Counted from the first letter of the stretch, positions 16,238 through 24,931 are shown. The stretch is 64,000 nt of DNA from Deltaproteobacteria bacterium (GCA_016874755.1 VGTH01000004.1:62001-126000); one strand, 5' to 3'. Notes: generated by a model not told the origin, from the letters alone. Translations and numbers: made by a program.

Positions 16238-17995
16238 ATGAAACCGATGACCTTAATCTTGAGTCGGGTTTACCCCCCTTTGAAAAAGGGGAGGGGGGAT
16301 TTTCTTCACACGCAGGGCAGACAAATCCCCCTCAGTCCCCCGCTTTCAAAGAGACTGTGTCGCAATTGTCATTCTGAGCCAAAGGCGAAGAATCTGCTGC
16401 ATGCAACTGCGCGGAAAAGCAGATCCTTCGCTTACGCTCAGGATGACGAACCCGGGAATTTTGCGCATTGCGACACAGTTTCAAAGGGGGAAGGTCGGAA
16501 GCGATCACGAGCAGCGGTTTTTAGAAAACAAGTTGGATTATTGTTGCTAGCGTTTGCGATTCTATCCGGCAATGTGATCTCTGCCCAAGAAACCCTCGAA
16601 ACACCGACGAGCAAAGTCGAACGCAAAAATCGCGCACCGGTATCGCGCGAAATCCTCCGGGTAAAATTGCCCAAGCCCCAGGAGTCGCGACTGAAAAATG
16701 GTCTTACCGTGCTGATCTTAGAGGATCATCGCGCGCCGTTTGTCACGATGCAGCTTAGTATCCGCGGCGCCGGCGCGCTGTTCGAGCCTGCCAATCGCGT
16801 TGGCCTGACCAGAGCCACAGCGCAGATGCTGCACGAGGGAACCCCGACCAAAAACAGTTTGCAAATCGCCGAAGCGATCGATCGTCTCGGCGCCTCCGTC
16901 AGCGCCGGCTCGGGTTTTGGCTCCTCTGAAACGGTCTTGAGCGCGTCGGGGCTGAGTAACAATCTCGATGCCTGGTTTGGCATCGCCGCGGATATCTTGC
17001 TGCAACCGAGTTTTCCCAACGAAGAATTAGAAAAATACAAACAGCGCGAACACGTACAGCTGCGTCAGCAGCGCACCAACGCCAACTTTCTCACCAGCGA
17101 GCGCTTCAACCGCGCGGTCTACGGCGATCACCCGGCGGCCAACGTGGCGCCGACGGCGCAATCCATCGATGCGCTGACGCGCGATGCGCTTACGCAGTGG
17201 CATCGGGAGCGCTACGCGCCGCAAAACGCTATTCTGGGCGTCGCCGGCGATGTGCGCGCCAAGGAACTATTGCCCAAGCTGGAAAAATGGCTGGCTCCTT
17301 GGAAGCGCACGGAGCTAACCACGCCATTGCCGCAAAATCCCGAACCGCTGCGCGCGCGCAAAGTCTATCTTGTCGACCGGCCCAACTCGGTGCAGACCAC
17401 GGTCGCGCTGGGCAACATTGCCATCGACCGGCGCAGCCCCGATTACATCCCGATGCTGGTGATGAATCAGATCGTCGGCGGCGGCGCCACTGGGCGTTTG
17501 TTTCTCAACCTGCGCGAAGAAAAGGGCTACACCTATGGGGTCTATAGCGATTTTTCGGCGCTGCGCTATCCCGGCCCGTGGCGCGCCGGCGGCAACATGC
17601 GCACCGAGGTGACCGCGGACGCATTGGCCGAGTTTTACAATGAGATCCGCCGGATTCGCGATGAAAAAGTTCCGGCGGATGAGCTGGAAGCGAGCAAACG
17701 GTCGATCGCAGCGCGTTTCGCTTTGTCGCTGGAACAGCCGGCGACTGTGTTGGGCTTGGCTTTGCTGCGCAAGCAATACGGCTTTGCGCCTGACTATTGG
17801 GATACCTACCCGAGTAAGATCTTGGCGGTGAGAGCCGAAGACGTGCAGCGGGTGGCGCGCAAGTATCTTCACCCCGATGCCATGCAGTTGGTGGCCGTCG
17901 GCGACGCCGGAAAAATCAAAGCTGTCCTGGAAAAATACGGTCGAGTTGAGTTATTCGATAGCGACGGGCGCGCGCTCGGCGGGCCGGCGAGTTGA
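16238..17995 (+). CDS. M16 family peptidase-like protein (non-catalytic partner) with repeat insertion near its N-terminus
   Basis: About 585 residues. The M16 part starts at about residue 130 (LPKPQESRLKNGLTVLILED) and shows RAPFVTMQLSIRGAGALFEP and YAPQNAILGVAGDV; HxxEH is absent (RATAQMLHEG instead), so it should be the regulatory subunit. Residues about 12-90 are translated intergenic repeat (16270-16490), and the hydrophobic export segment VGLLLLAFAILSGNV comes only after it. ATG 16238 overlaps the region of the upstream stop. Either the true start is downstream and non-ATG, or the repeat was inserted in frame and now displaces the signal peptide. Confidence 0.8.
   Translation: MKPMTLILSRVYPPLKKGRGDFLHTQGRQIPLSPPLSKRLCRNCHSEPKAKNLLHATARKSRSFAYAQDDEPGNFAHCDTVSKGEGRKRSRAAVFRKQVGLLLLAFAILSGNVISAQETLETPTSKVERKNRAPVSREILRVKLPKPQESRLKNGLTVLILEDHRAPFVTMQLSIRGAGALFEPANRVGLTRATAQMLHEGTPTKNSLQIAEAIDRLGASVSAGSGFGSSETVLSASGLSNNLDAWFGIAADILLQPSFPNEELEKYKQREHVQLRQQRTNANFLTSERFNRAVYGDHPAANVAPTAQSIDALTRDALTQWHRERYAPQNAILGVAGDVRAKELLPKLEKWLAPWKRTELTTPLPQNPEPLRARKVYLVDRPNSVQTTVALGNIAIDRRSPDYIPMLVMNQIVGGGATGRLFLNLREEKGYTYGVYSDFSALRYPGPWRAGGNMRTEVTADALAEFYNEIRRIRDEKVPADELEASKRSIAARFALSLEQPATVLGLALLRKQYGFAPDYWDTYPSKILAVRAEDVQRVARKYLHPDAMQLVAVGDAGKIKAVLEKYGRVELFDSDGRALGGPAS
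16270..16490. repeat. Composite palindromic repeat: outer C/G-tract element interrupted by an inner one
   Basis: The outer element has CCCCCCTTTGAAAAAGGGG at the left, AAATCCCCCTCAGTCCCCC in the middle, and resumes as TTCAAAGGGGGAAGG at the right. The same family occurs at 25026-25225. The inner element (16354-16479) splits it. The whole block lies inside the open reading frame of the second M16 gene. Confidence 0.75.
16354..16479. mobile_element. MITE-like 126-bp element with 13-bp perfect inverted ends
   Basis: The ends are ACTGTGTCGCAAT (16354-16366) and ATTGCGACACAGT (16467-16479). Flanks TTCAAAGAG (16345-16353) and TTCAAAGGG (16480-16488) look like a 9-bp target duplication with one mismatch. 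The interior is itself palindromic (TCATTCTGAGC / GCTCAGGATGA and GCGAAGAATCTGCT / AGCAGATCCTTCGC). No transposase is encoded, so movement would need one in trans. Confidence 0.6.
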
Positions 17996-18025
17996 GCCAA
18001 TTGCACAGGGAAGGGAAAGCTTTCG

Positions 18026-20431
18026 ATGGCTGCCGATTCAAATACAACAACAGAGAAACCGGGCGCATTGGACAACCTGCGTGTGCTCGACCTCACGAGC
18101 CGGCAGGGTGGCTATTGCGGTCTGCTGCTCGCCAATCTCGGCGCCGACGTGATTCTCATGGAACCGCCGAGCGGCGACGCGATGCGCCAGCAAGGGCCGT
18201 TCAAAGGCGACACGCCGCACGCCGACGGCAGCTTGTCGTTCGCGGCGTATCACACCAACAAGCGCGGCGTCGTGCTCGATCTCGATAGCGATGCGGGGCG
18301 GCAATCGCTGCGTGAACTCGTGCGCAACGCCGATATCCTGATTGAAGACAAGCCGGTCGGGTTTCTCGACAAGCTTGGTTTAGGATATGGGGCCCTCAAA
18401 GCCATCAATCCAGCGCTGGTCATGACTTCGATCACCGGCTTCGGCCAGTCGGGCCCTTACCGCGATTTCAAGACTGCGACCATCGTCAGCTTTGCCATGG
18501 GCGGTTTGATGAATCTCTGCGGCCATCCAGGGCGTGCGCCTCTGATGGGGCCCAGCGACGTGGCGCCCCATTTGGGTTCGGTGCACGCGGCGTTTGCGAC
18601 GCTCATTGCGTTGTTCAACCGGCGCATGACCGGTCAAGGCGATCACATCGACGCGTCGCTGCAAGACGTGCTGGTGGCCGATCCGTTTTTGCGCATCATG
18701 ACGCGCTACAGTGTCGCCGGTGAAATACCCGAGCGCACCGGCCATAGTCAGGGCACTACCGTGGCGGAAACTTACAAGTGCAAAGACGGCTACGCGCGCA
18801 TCTTCGTCAATCAAGCGGATCATTGGCGGCGTTTTGTCGAATGGCTTGGCAGTCCCGCCGAGCTTACCGATCCGGCGCTGGAAACCGTCACAAAGCGTTT
18901 CCCACTGCGGCCCACCATCGACAAATTGGTCGAAGCGCGCACGGTCGATTACACGGCGAAGGGTTTTTTCGAAGAGTTCCAAGGCAAGCGATTAGCTGCC
19001 GCGCCGATCAATTCGCCAAGCCAATTTCTCAACGACGAGCAGACGCAGCATCGGCAATACATCACCGAAGTTGAGCACAGTTATTTGGGCCGGCATCGCT
19101 TTACCGGCGACCCCTACAAGTTCTCAGCAAGTCCCTATCGCATTGGCCGTGGCGCGCCGCGATTGGGCGAACATCAAGCCTTGGTCAATGGCGCACTGTC
19201 AAAGCCGTCGCAGTGGCAAAACAAAAGCAGTGTCATGGAAGCGCAACTATTTTCCAGTGTGCGCGTGATCAGTTTTCCCACCGGCATCGTCGGACCGGCG
19301 TTGGCGAGCTTTCTCGCCGACCACGGCGCCGAAGTTATAGCCATCGAAGCGAGCCGCGGTTTGCGCAGCCCGCAGCGCGGTCAGCGTTGGCAAGTGGCGT
19401 CGGATTTGGAAAGCAATCACAGCAAGAGACGCATTGTCATCAACATGAAAAACCCCGACGGCGTGGCGCTGACCAAGCAATTGATCGCCAAGTCCGATGT
19501 CGTGGCGGAAAACTATAGCGCGCGGGTCATGGCGAGTTGGGGCTTGGACTATCCGCGCATAAAAGAGATTCGCAGCGACATCATCATGGCGAGTCTGCAA
19601 GCGTTTGGCCAAACCGGGCCGCGCCGCGATTTCGTCAGCTTTGGACCGATTCTCATGGCTTTCTCAGGCATGACTTACTTGTGGCGCGATCCGGCGATGG
19701 AGCGGCCGGGCGCCGGCTGTCAAACCGCATTTCCGGATTTTATCGCGCCTTCCTACGGCGCATTGGCGATTCTCGCCGCGCTGCATCACCGGGCGCGCAC
19801 CGGGGAAGGGCAGTACATTGACATTTCGCAAGCGGAAACTGCGGCGTCGATGATCGGTCCGGCGTATCTCGATTATTTTATCAACGGCCGCGAGCCCCAG
19901 CCGGCGGGCAACGTGGTTTCCTACGCGGTGCCCCATGGCGCCTACCGTTGCAAAGGCGACGACCGTTGGTGTGCGATTGCCGTCGAGACTCAAGACGAGT
20001 GGCTCAGGTTTTGTGAGGCGACAGGCCACAAAGAGTGGGCGAGCGATGCGCGCTTCGCCGACCTGGAGGCGCGGGTGGCGAATCGAGAAGCGTTGGACGG
20101 ACTCGTTGAATCGTGGACCAGCAAGCAGACGGCCCATCAGGTCATGATCGTTTTGCAGCGCGATGGCATCGCCGCCGGCGTAGTGCAAACCGCTGAGGAT
20201 CTCTACCGCGATCCGCACTTGCGCGAGCGCGGTTTTTGCCGCGAGGTTTTTCACAAAGCGGTTGGTTGGGTGACCCGTGCCGGCGCGCCGGTGCGGATGA
20301 CGGAATCGAAATTCTCAGGGGACGGCATCGCGCATAGCGCGGGAGATGATAATGAAGCGGTGTTCGGCGAATTGTTGGGCTTGTCCAGTGCGCAGGTAAA
20401 GGAGCTGGTCGAGCGTGAGGTTTTGCGTTAA
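18026..20431 (+). CDS. Tandem-fused CaiB/BaiF (family III) CoA-transferase
   Basis: An 801-residue protein made of two family III CoA-transferase units. Unit 1, about residues 14-395, has LRVLDLTSRQGGYCGLLLAN and GQGDHIDASLQD with Asp209. Unit 2, about 408-795, has SVRVISFPTGIVGPALASFL and GEGQYIDISQAE with Asp599. These Asp residues align with the acid that carries CoA in this family (known from FRC and CaiB). Family III enzymes are normally interlocked homodimers of about 400 residues, so the fusion may build the dimer in one chain. The acid substrate is unknown. It starts 30 bases after the M16 gene. Confidence 0.88.
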   Translation: MAADSNTTTEKPGALDNLRVLDLTSRQGGYCGLLLANLGADVILMEPPSGDAMRQQGPFKGDTPHADGSLSFAAYHTNKRGVVLDLDSDAGRQSLRELVRNADILIEDKPVGFLDKLGLGYGALKAINPALVMTSITGFGQSGPYRDFKTATIVSFAMGGLMNLCGHPGRAPLMGPSDVAPHLGSVHAAFATLIALFNRRMTGQGDHIDASLQDVLVADPFLRIMTRYSVAGEIPERTGHSQGTTVAETYKCKDGYARIFVNQADHWRRFVEWLGSPAELTDPALETVTKRFPLRPTIDKLVEARTVDYTAKGFFEEFQGKRLAAAPINSPSQFLNDEQTQHRQYITEVEHSYLGRHRFTGDPYKFSASPYRIGRGAPRLGEHQALVNGALSKPSQWQNKSSVMEAQLFSSVRVISFPTGIVGPALASFLADHGAEVIAIEASRGLRSPQRGQRWQVASDLESNHSKRRIVINMKNPDGVALTKQLIAKSDVVAENYSARVMASWGLDYPRIKEIRSDIIMASLQAFGQTGPRRDFVSFGPILMAFSGMTYLWRDPAMERPGAGCQTAFPDFIAPSYGALAILAALHHRARTGEGQYIDISQAETAASMIGPAYLDYFINGREPQPAGNVVSYAVPHGAYRCKGDDRWCAIAVETQDEWLRFCEATGHKEWASDARFADLEARVANREALDGLVESWTSKQTAHQVMIVLQRDGIAAGVVQTAEDLYRDPHLRERGFCREVFHKAVGWVTRAGAPVRMTESKFSGDGIAHSAGDDNEAVFGELLGLSSAQVKELVEREVLR

Positions 20432-20479
20432 CGCGTGTCGAATTCCACTGCTTCCCGCGGTGACCCATAGGAGACATTT

Positions 20480-21619
20480 ATGCTCCAAGGCTATAAGCTC
20501 TTCGACGCCGATGCCCACGCGATGATGAGCCCGCGGATGTGGGAAACACTGCCGCAAGAGTACTCAGTGCGCCGGCCGCGGGCGACGCGCGTCCATGATG
20601 TCGCCGACATGAACCGTTGGACCAACGGCTGGCTGGTCGAAGGGCAAATCATTCCGCACGCTCTGGGACCTAGCAGCCAGCCCGGCAACGAACCGGCGCG
20701 CGTGCTCGAAGAGTTTGGCGCGCAGACGCACACGCCGGAGTTTCCACTGAGCAGCTTCGATTTATCCGATCCGCACGCGCGCATTCGCGGCATGGACTTC
20801 ATGGGCGTCGATCATCAGATGCTGTATCCCACGACGCTCTATGCGCGCATGACGCAGGATCCGGGATTCGAAGCCGCGCTCATGCGCTCGTACAATCGTT
20901 ACGTGGGCAAACAATGCGCCGCGGCGCCGAAACGGCTCAAGTGGGCGGGGCTCTTGCCGCTGCGCGATGCCAGGCAGGGATGCGAGGCCGTCACCGAAAT
21001 GAAAAAACTTGGCGCCACGGCAGCCGTGGTTTACGGCACCGCGGGCGACAAGTTGTTGTGCCATCCGAGTTTTGCGCCGGTGTGGGATGAGCTGCATCGC
21101 TCCGGTCTGCCGCTCTGCGTCCACATGGGCATGAGCTATCCGCCGTTCGCCGATGTTTGCAACGGACTGCTCGCCGCCCATGGCATCGGCATGAGTCTGC
21201 CCGCCATGATGGCGTTTGTCGCCATTGTCGGCCAGGGCATGCTCGACCGTTATCCCAATTTGAAGGTCGGCTTTCTTGAGTTCGGCGCCGAGTGGATTCT
21301 CTACATGGTGCCGCGCCTGGATCACTACCTGCCCATCGACCGCAGCCAGATGCCAATCAAGACCGAGGTGCCCCAGCGTACCATTGAAGACTACGTAAAA
21401 TCGGGACGGATCTTTCTTGCCGGCGAAGCCGACGACAAGATGCTATCGCAGGAGATTGAGCTGCTCGGCGAAGACCAGTTGCTCTATTCCTCTGACTTGC
21501 CGCACGGCGAAGGGCGCCACAACGCCGCTAAAGAAATCATCGCGCGCACCGACATCACCGACACGCAAAAGCGCAAGATTCTCTACGACAACGCGGTCAG
21601 GTTTTTTGGCGCGCCGTGA
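20480..21619 (+). CDS. Amidohydrolase 2 family protein (ACMSD-like)
   Basis: A 379-residue cytoplasmic TIM-barrel protein starting after ATAGGAGACATTT. The metal motif is DADAH (residues 9-13) near the N-terminus, followed by RIRGMDFMGVDHQMLYPTTL, a mid-barrel His (PLCVHMGMSYPPF), LDRYPNLKVGFLEFGAEWIL and the terminal Asp motif YSSDLPHGEGRHN. The family includes ACMS and gamma-resorcylate decarboxylases and simple hydrolases. It is one of four such paralogues in the window. It follows the CaiB fusion and overlaps the glycosylase start, suggesting a CaiB-amidohydrolase-glycosylase operon. Confidence 0.85.
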   Translation: MLQGYKLFDADAHAMMSPRMWETLPQEYSVRRPRATRVHDVADMNRWTNGWLVEGQIIPHALGPSSQPGNEPARVLEEFGAQTHTPEFPLSSFDLSDPHARIRGMDFMGVDHQMLYPTTLYARMTQDPGFEAALMRSYNRYVGKQCAAAPKRLKWAGLLPLRDARQGCEAVTEMKKLGATAAVVYGTAGDKLLCHPSFAPVWDELHRSGLPLCVHMGMSYPPFADVCNGLLAAHGIGMSLPAMMAFVAIVGQGMLDRYPNLKVGFLEFGAEWILYMVPRLDHYLPIDRSQMPIKTEVPQRTIEDYVKSGRIFLAGEADDKMLSQEIELLGEDQLLYSSDLPHGEGRHNAAKEIIARTDITDTQKRKILYDNAVRFFGAP

Positions 21620-22275
21620 AAAAACTTGCCAACAACAACGGCGCGAATCATTCTCCTCTTGATCGCGCCGTCGTCGATCAAAATATCCGGAAAGCGGAAC
21701 GGCACTTAGCGAAAGCCGATCCGATCATGAAGCGTTTGATCGCCCAGCATGGCCACTGCCCGCTGGCCGAGCGCGAGTTTCAACCGTTTCACATGCTGGC
21801 CAACTCGATCATCAGCCAGCAGCTTTCCACCAAGGCAGCAGCGACGATCAAACAGCGGGTCGGTGCCTTGGTCGGCGTGCCGTTTCAGACCAAGCTCATT
21901 CTCTCCCGCTCTCCGGAAGATTTGCGCGGCGCCGGATTGTCGCAGGCCAAGGCCCGCTACATCCGCGAGCTGGCCGCGCGCGTCGATGACGGACGATTGA
22001 CCTTCGATCAGCTGATCACGCTGGAAGACGAAGCGGTTATCGGGAAACTTGTCGAAGCGCCCGGCATCGGCCGCTGGACCGCCGAGATGTTTTTGCTTTT
22101 CGGCTTGAAGCGCATGGACGTGCTCGCTGTGGCCGACGTGGGACTGCAGCGCGCCGCGCGCAATCTTTACGGCAAGAAACGGAGGTCGGCGACACTCCTG
22201 CCACGCGTCGCCGAAGCGTGGCGGCCCTATCGCTCGATTGCGTCGTGGTATTTGTGGCGGTCGTTGGGAGGTTAA
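21616..22275 (+). CDS. DNA-3-methyladenine glycosylase II (AlkA-like, HhH-GPD)
   Basis: A 219-residue base-excision glycosylase. HhH-GPD elements are visible: ANSIISQQLSTKAAATIKQR (helix pair), DLRGAGLSQAKARYIRELA, the hairpin LVEAPGIGRWTAEMFLLFGL at about 145-164, and AVADVGLQ with catalytic Asp174. The large N-terminal AlkA domain is absent, as in many short bacterial forms. It removes alkylated purines from DNA. The GTG start at 21616 overlaps the amidohydrolase stop (GTGA), so translation is coupled to a catabolic gene, which is unusual for a repair enzyme. Confidence 0.88.
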   Translation: MKKLANNNGANHSPLDRAVVDQNIRKAERHLAKADPIMKRLIAQHGHCPLAEREFQPFHMLANSIISQQLSTKAAATIKQRVGALVGVPFQTKLILSRSPEDLRGAGLSQAKARYIRELAARVDDGRLTFDQLITLEDEAVIGKLVEAPGIGRWTAEMFLLFGLKRMDVLAVADVGLQRAARNLYGKKRRSATLLPRVAEAWRPYRSIASWYLWRSLGG

Positions 22276-22284
22276 CGAATAATT

Positions 22285-22484
22285 TCACAGGGATCTGGGT
22301 GATCCCGGAATTTGCGCACCGCGCCACACCGCCACAATCCACACGATGTCGCCTTGGATGCGATAGAAAAATCGATACGGAGAAACGATCACCTCACGGT
22401 GGGGCAATTCAGGAAACTCGGGTATACGCCGTCCAGATCGCGGAAACCGTTCAAGTCTCTTTAGAGTTTGCCGCGCCTTTGCGT
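22285..22484 (-). pseudogene. RelE/ParE-type toxin, N-terminally truncated
   Basis: The minus-strand frame contains LKRLERFPRSGRRIPEFPEL, REVIVSPYRFFYRIQGDIVW and IVAVWRGAQ, the C-terminal half of a ParE/RelE toxin. The first 35 or so residues are missing. In their place the frame reads through a GACGCAAAGGACGCAAAG-type repeat (about 22477-22500) into the neighbouring SBP's 3' region. No antitoxin gene is adjacent. Confidence 0.7.
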
Positions 22485-22516
22485 CCTTTGCGTCTTTGCG
22501 CGAGTCATCTCTTTTC

Positions 22517-23512
22517 TTATTCGTACAGCTTCTTGATGAAGCCGCTGTCTTCAATCTCTTTGACGATGCTACTATCGATGAAAGACTTCGGATCGGCGCT
22601 GCGCGCTTTCGGATTGTCCCGCGACATGAACTCCAAAACGCTCGCGACCCCTTTAAGCGCCGGATACGGCGCGTTTTCGAAATAGCCGGACGAGTAGAGC
22701 GTGTGCGAGCGCTCGAGATATTTCACTTGCGCCGGTCCAGTGCGTAGTTTCTTTTTCATGACTTCGACGGCGTCAACCCGGTTCTTCTTAAAGTAAGCCA
22801 TGCCCTCGATGTAAGACTTCATAAAGCGGATCGTGACGTCGCGATTGTTGCGCACATAGGCGCGCGTCGCGTCGATCATCGAGTGCAGATAGTAAATATC
22901 CATGTCGGCGAGGTCGGCGAGCACGCGGTAGCCTAGGTCTTCGGCGATGAAAAACGTCGGCTCGGTCAGCACCGCCGCGTCGATGGCGTTTTTCTCCAGA
23001 GCCGCCATCATGGCCGGCGACGCGTTCAATTGCAGGGTCTGAATATCATTGGGGCTCATGCCCCATTGGCGCAGCATGAGCAGCAAGACCATGTGCGATG
23101 ACGCACCCAAGCGCGTGACGCCGACCCGCTTGCCGCGCAGATCTTCCGGGCGGCGGATGTCGCCGCGCGCCATGACGCGCTGCACACCTTTGTTGACGAT
23201 GGAGCCGATGAAAACCACATCGGCGCCGCTCAACCCAGCGTTGATCACCGCGCCGCCGCCGGCGGTGATGAACTGCACGTCGCCGGCAATCAGCGCGCTG
23301 ACGCCGCCAGCGGACGCGCCGGCGAGCACGATCACTTCCGGATCGATGCCGTGCTTTTTGAAGAACCCTCGTTCTTCAGCGATCCAGATTGCGGCGTTGA
23401 TCGGCGTGTAGGAGCTGAGGCCGATGCGCAGGCGGTCGGGGGCGGAGGCGGCAAACGTGCCGCTGGCGAGCATGTTAAGAATTGCGGTGACTGTAATGAA
23501 TTTAGTAATCAT
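22517..23512 (-). CDS. ABC-type substrate-binding protein, NMT1/SsuA-like
   Basis: A 331-residue protein with a signal peptide (MITKFITVTAILNMLASGTF, cleavage near AAS). It shows AAIWIAEERGFFKKHGIDPE at about 38-57, RRPEDLRGKRVGVTRLGASS at about 119-138 and the C-terminal IVKEIEDSGFIKKLYE. It ends at the ParE remnant. The upstream flank carries a long palindromic repeat (23551-23653). No transport partners are adjacent; the ligand is not predictable. Confidence 0.85.
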   Translation of the reverse strand: MITKFITVTAILNMLASGTFAASAPDRLRIGLSSYTPINAAIWIAEERGFFKKHGIDPEVIVLAGASAGGVSALIAGDVQFITAGGGAVINAGLSGADVVFIGSIVNKGVQRVMARGDIRRPEDLRGKRVGVTRLGASSHMVLLLMLRQWGMSPNDIQTLQLNASPAMMAALEKNAIDAAVLTEPTFFIAEDLGYRVLADLADMDIYYLHSMIDATRAYVRNNRDVTIRFMKSYIEGMAYFKKNRVDAVEVMKKKLRTGPAQVKYLERSHTLYSSGYFENAPYPALKGVASVLEFMSRDNPKARSADPKSFIDSSIVKEIEDSGFIKKLYE

Positions 23513-23550
23513 GTCATCAAGCCTCTGTCGTTGAGTGAAGCTAGAACAGT

Positions 23551-23653
23551 TCCCTCGCCCCCTGAGAGAGGGTTAGGGTGAGGGCACATGCGAAGTGTGA
23601 CAGGATCATGCCACAACGCGCCCTCACCTCAATCCTCTCCCAGAGGGAGAGGA
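23551..23653. repeat. Long imperfect inverted repeat
   Basis: The left arm (TCCCTCGCCCCCTGAGAGAG, GGTTAGGGTGAGGGC) pairs with the right arm (GCCCTCACCTCAATCCTCTC, CCAGAGGGAGAGGA) around about 34 bases. It lies upstream of the SBP at 22517-23512. Similar 'CCCTCACCC...GGGTGAGGG' elements are common dispersed intergenic repeats. Confidence 0.65.
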
Positions 23654-23878
23654 GGTAAGATCGTCGCTCGGTAATCAGTCGTTTCGAAGTTTAATGGGCT
23701 TCCAATCGATTCGGAATAACGTTAAACGCCAAATATCTCGCGAAACTCCTTGGCATACTGGTCGATATTGAGTGCGACTTCTATCGGGATACGCCGAATC
23801 TTCAACTTAGCGACCAGCGGTGTCACGTCACGCCGGGACGGCACCAGGCTTCTCCTTAATCGTTGAAGAGCGAATTCT
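23654..23878. other. Spacer with a possible short minus-strand remnant
   Basis: On the minus strand, bases about 23722-23835 read KLKIRRIPIEVALNIDQYAK EFREIFGV followed by a stop, looking like the tail of an unidentified gene without a head. I could not assign a family. Nothing else was found here. Confidence 0.3.
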
Positions 23879-24085
23879 TCACCAAATGAACTTGCGTAGA
23901 TACCAGCCTAAGCTAGCGATGATAATGGCCAAAGCAAGGATACCCGTGAATACGACAGCGGCGCCATCAGGATCCAGATCCTTCTTCTTTCGGAAAGGAG
24001 CGATGTACCTGAGGACTAGGTACCCCAATCCTTTGACCAAGCCCTCAAAAACCAACCATGGCAAGAATTCAACAATTGATTGCAC
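23879..24085 (-). CDS. Small two-helix membrane protein of unknown function
   Basis: A 68-residue frame from GTG 24085. It has a first hydrophobic stretch (FLPWLVFEGLVKGLGYLVLR), a basic loop (APFRKKKDLDPDG) and a second helix (AAVVFTGILALAIIIASLGW) ending YLRKFIW. The layout fits a small inner-membrane protein with a cytoplasmic KKKD loop. The local base composition is AT-richer. The ribosome site is weak and I recognise no family. It lies just upstream of the enoyl-CoA hydratase on the same strand. Confidence 0.45.
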   Translation of the reverse strand: MQSIVEFLPWLVFEGLVKGLGYLVLRYIAPFRKKKDLDPDGAAVVFTGILALAIIIASLGWYLRKFIW

Positions 24086-24118
24086 TATCTAGAATTATCC
24101 GCTGCGCGAAAGACGCTT

Positions 24119-24931
24119 CTACTTCCGATCCTCCGGTTTCACATACTTCACGGTGCCGCCGCCTTTTTGCGAGTGCAGGTAGCCTTCGACGTCGCTCAGC
24201 GGGTTGGTGTAGTAGCGCATTCGGTGTTGGACCAAGTCGTCGGATTGGAGTGCGAGATCGAAGGGCAAATCTCTTTGTAGGTAAGCGGCGATCTTGGCAC
24301 TTTCTAGTGTGACCGGGTTGCGCGTGCCGAGCTCTTTCGCCAGCGTGTCGACGTAGCTGTCCAATTCTTTTTCGGGAACCACTTGCGAGACCAAGCCGAT
24401 GCGCTCGGCTTCGATGCCGGTCAAATTTCTCCCGGTGAGCGAGATGAAGAACGCTTTTTTGAACGGAATCGCGCCGTGAAATAGCGACGGGGTGGCGGTG
24501 GCGCCGTAGCTGCCGCGGATCACTTCGGGCATGCCGAACATGGCGTTCTCGGCGCTGATCACTAGTTCGTGGCCGTTTATCAGAGCAAGCCCGCCACCCA
24601 AGCACCAGCCTCTAACTTTGGCAACTGTTACCTGCGGCATGCGGCGCATGATGTCGACGATCTCGGCGACGCCGGAGAGCTCGCGGTTGCGCCGGCGGTT
24701 GTTTTGGTTGCGCATATCGTAGAGATCGCGACCTGACGAGTAAGAGTCGCCGGCGCCGGTGGTGACGACGCATTTGATGTTCTCATTGCCGGCGATTTCG
24801 CGCAGCGAGCTGGCGACTTCTGCTAGTAGGGCGATGCTGAGTGCATTTTTTTTCTCTGGACGGCTGAGCGTCAGCGATGCTACGCCCGTCTTTTCGTCGA
24901 TATCTACTTTGATGAATTTGGTTTGTGCCAT
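24119..24931 (-). CDS. Enoyl-CoA hydratase/isomerase (crotonase) family
   Basis: A 270-residue cytoplasmic crotonase. ATG 24931 follows CCAAGGAGAAAATC. The pattern is SLTLSRPEKKNALSIALLAE near the N-terminus, a first oxyanion-hole region around GAGDSYSSGRDLYDMR (residues about 59-74), and a second oxyanion Gly region GWCLGGGLALINGHELVISA followed by AMFGMPEVIRGSYG with the catalytic-type Glu. The family adds water to or isomerises enoyl-CoA; some members cleave hydroxycinnamoyl-CoA. A role in degrading CoA-activated acids made by CaiB-type transferases is an inference. Confidence 0.88.
   Translation of the reverse strand: MAQTKFIKVDIDEKTGVASLTLSRPEKKNALSIALLAEVASSLREIAGNENIKCVVTTGAGDSYSSGRDLYDMRNQNNRRRNRELSGVAEIVDIMRRMPQVTVAKVRGWCLGGGLALINGHELVISAENAMFGMPEVIRGSYGATATPSLFHGAIPFKKAFFISLTGRNLTGIEAERIGLVSQVVPEKELDSYVDTLAKELGTRNPVTLESAKIAAYLQRDLPFDLALQSDDLVQHRMRYYTNPLSDVEGYLHSQKGGGTVKYVKPEDRK

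Noticed and set aside
23722-23835. Possible SBP tail on the minus strand
   Set aside because: The readable stretch is about 28 residues and I could not match it to a family with confidence; mentioned only in the spacer entry.
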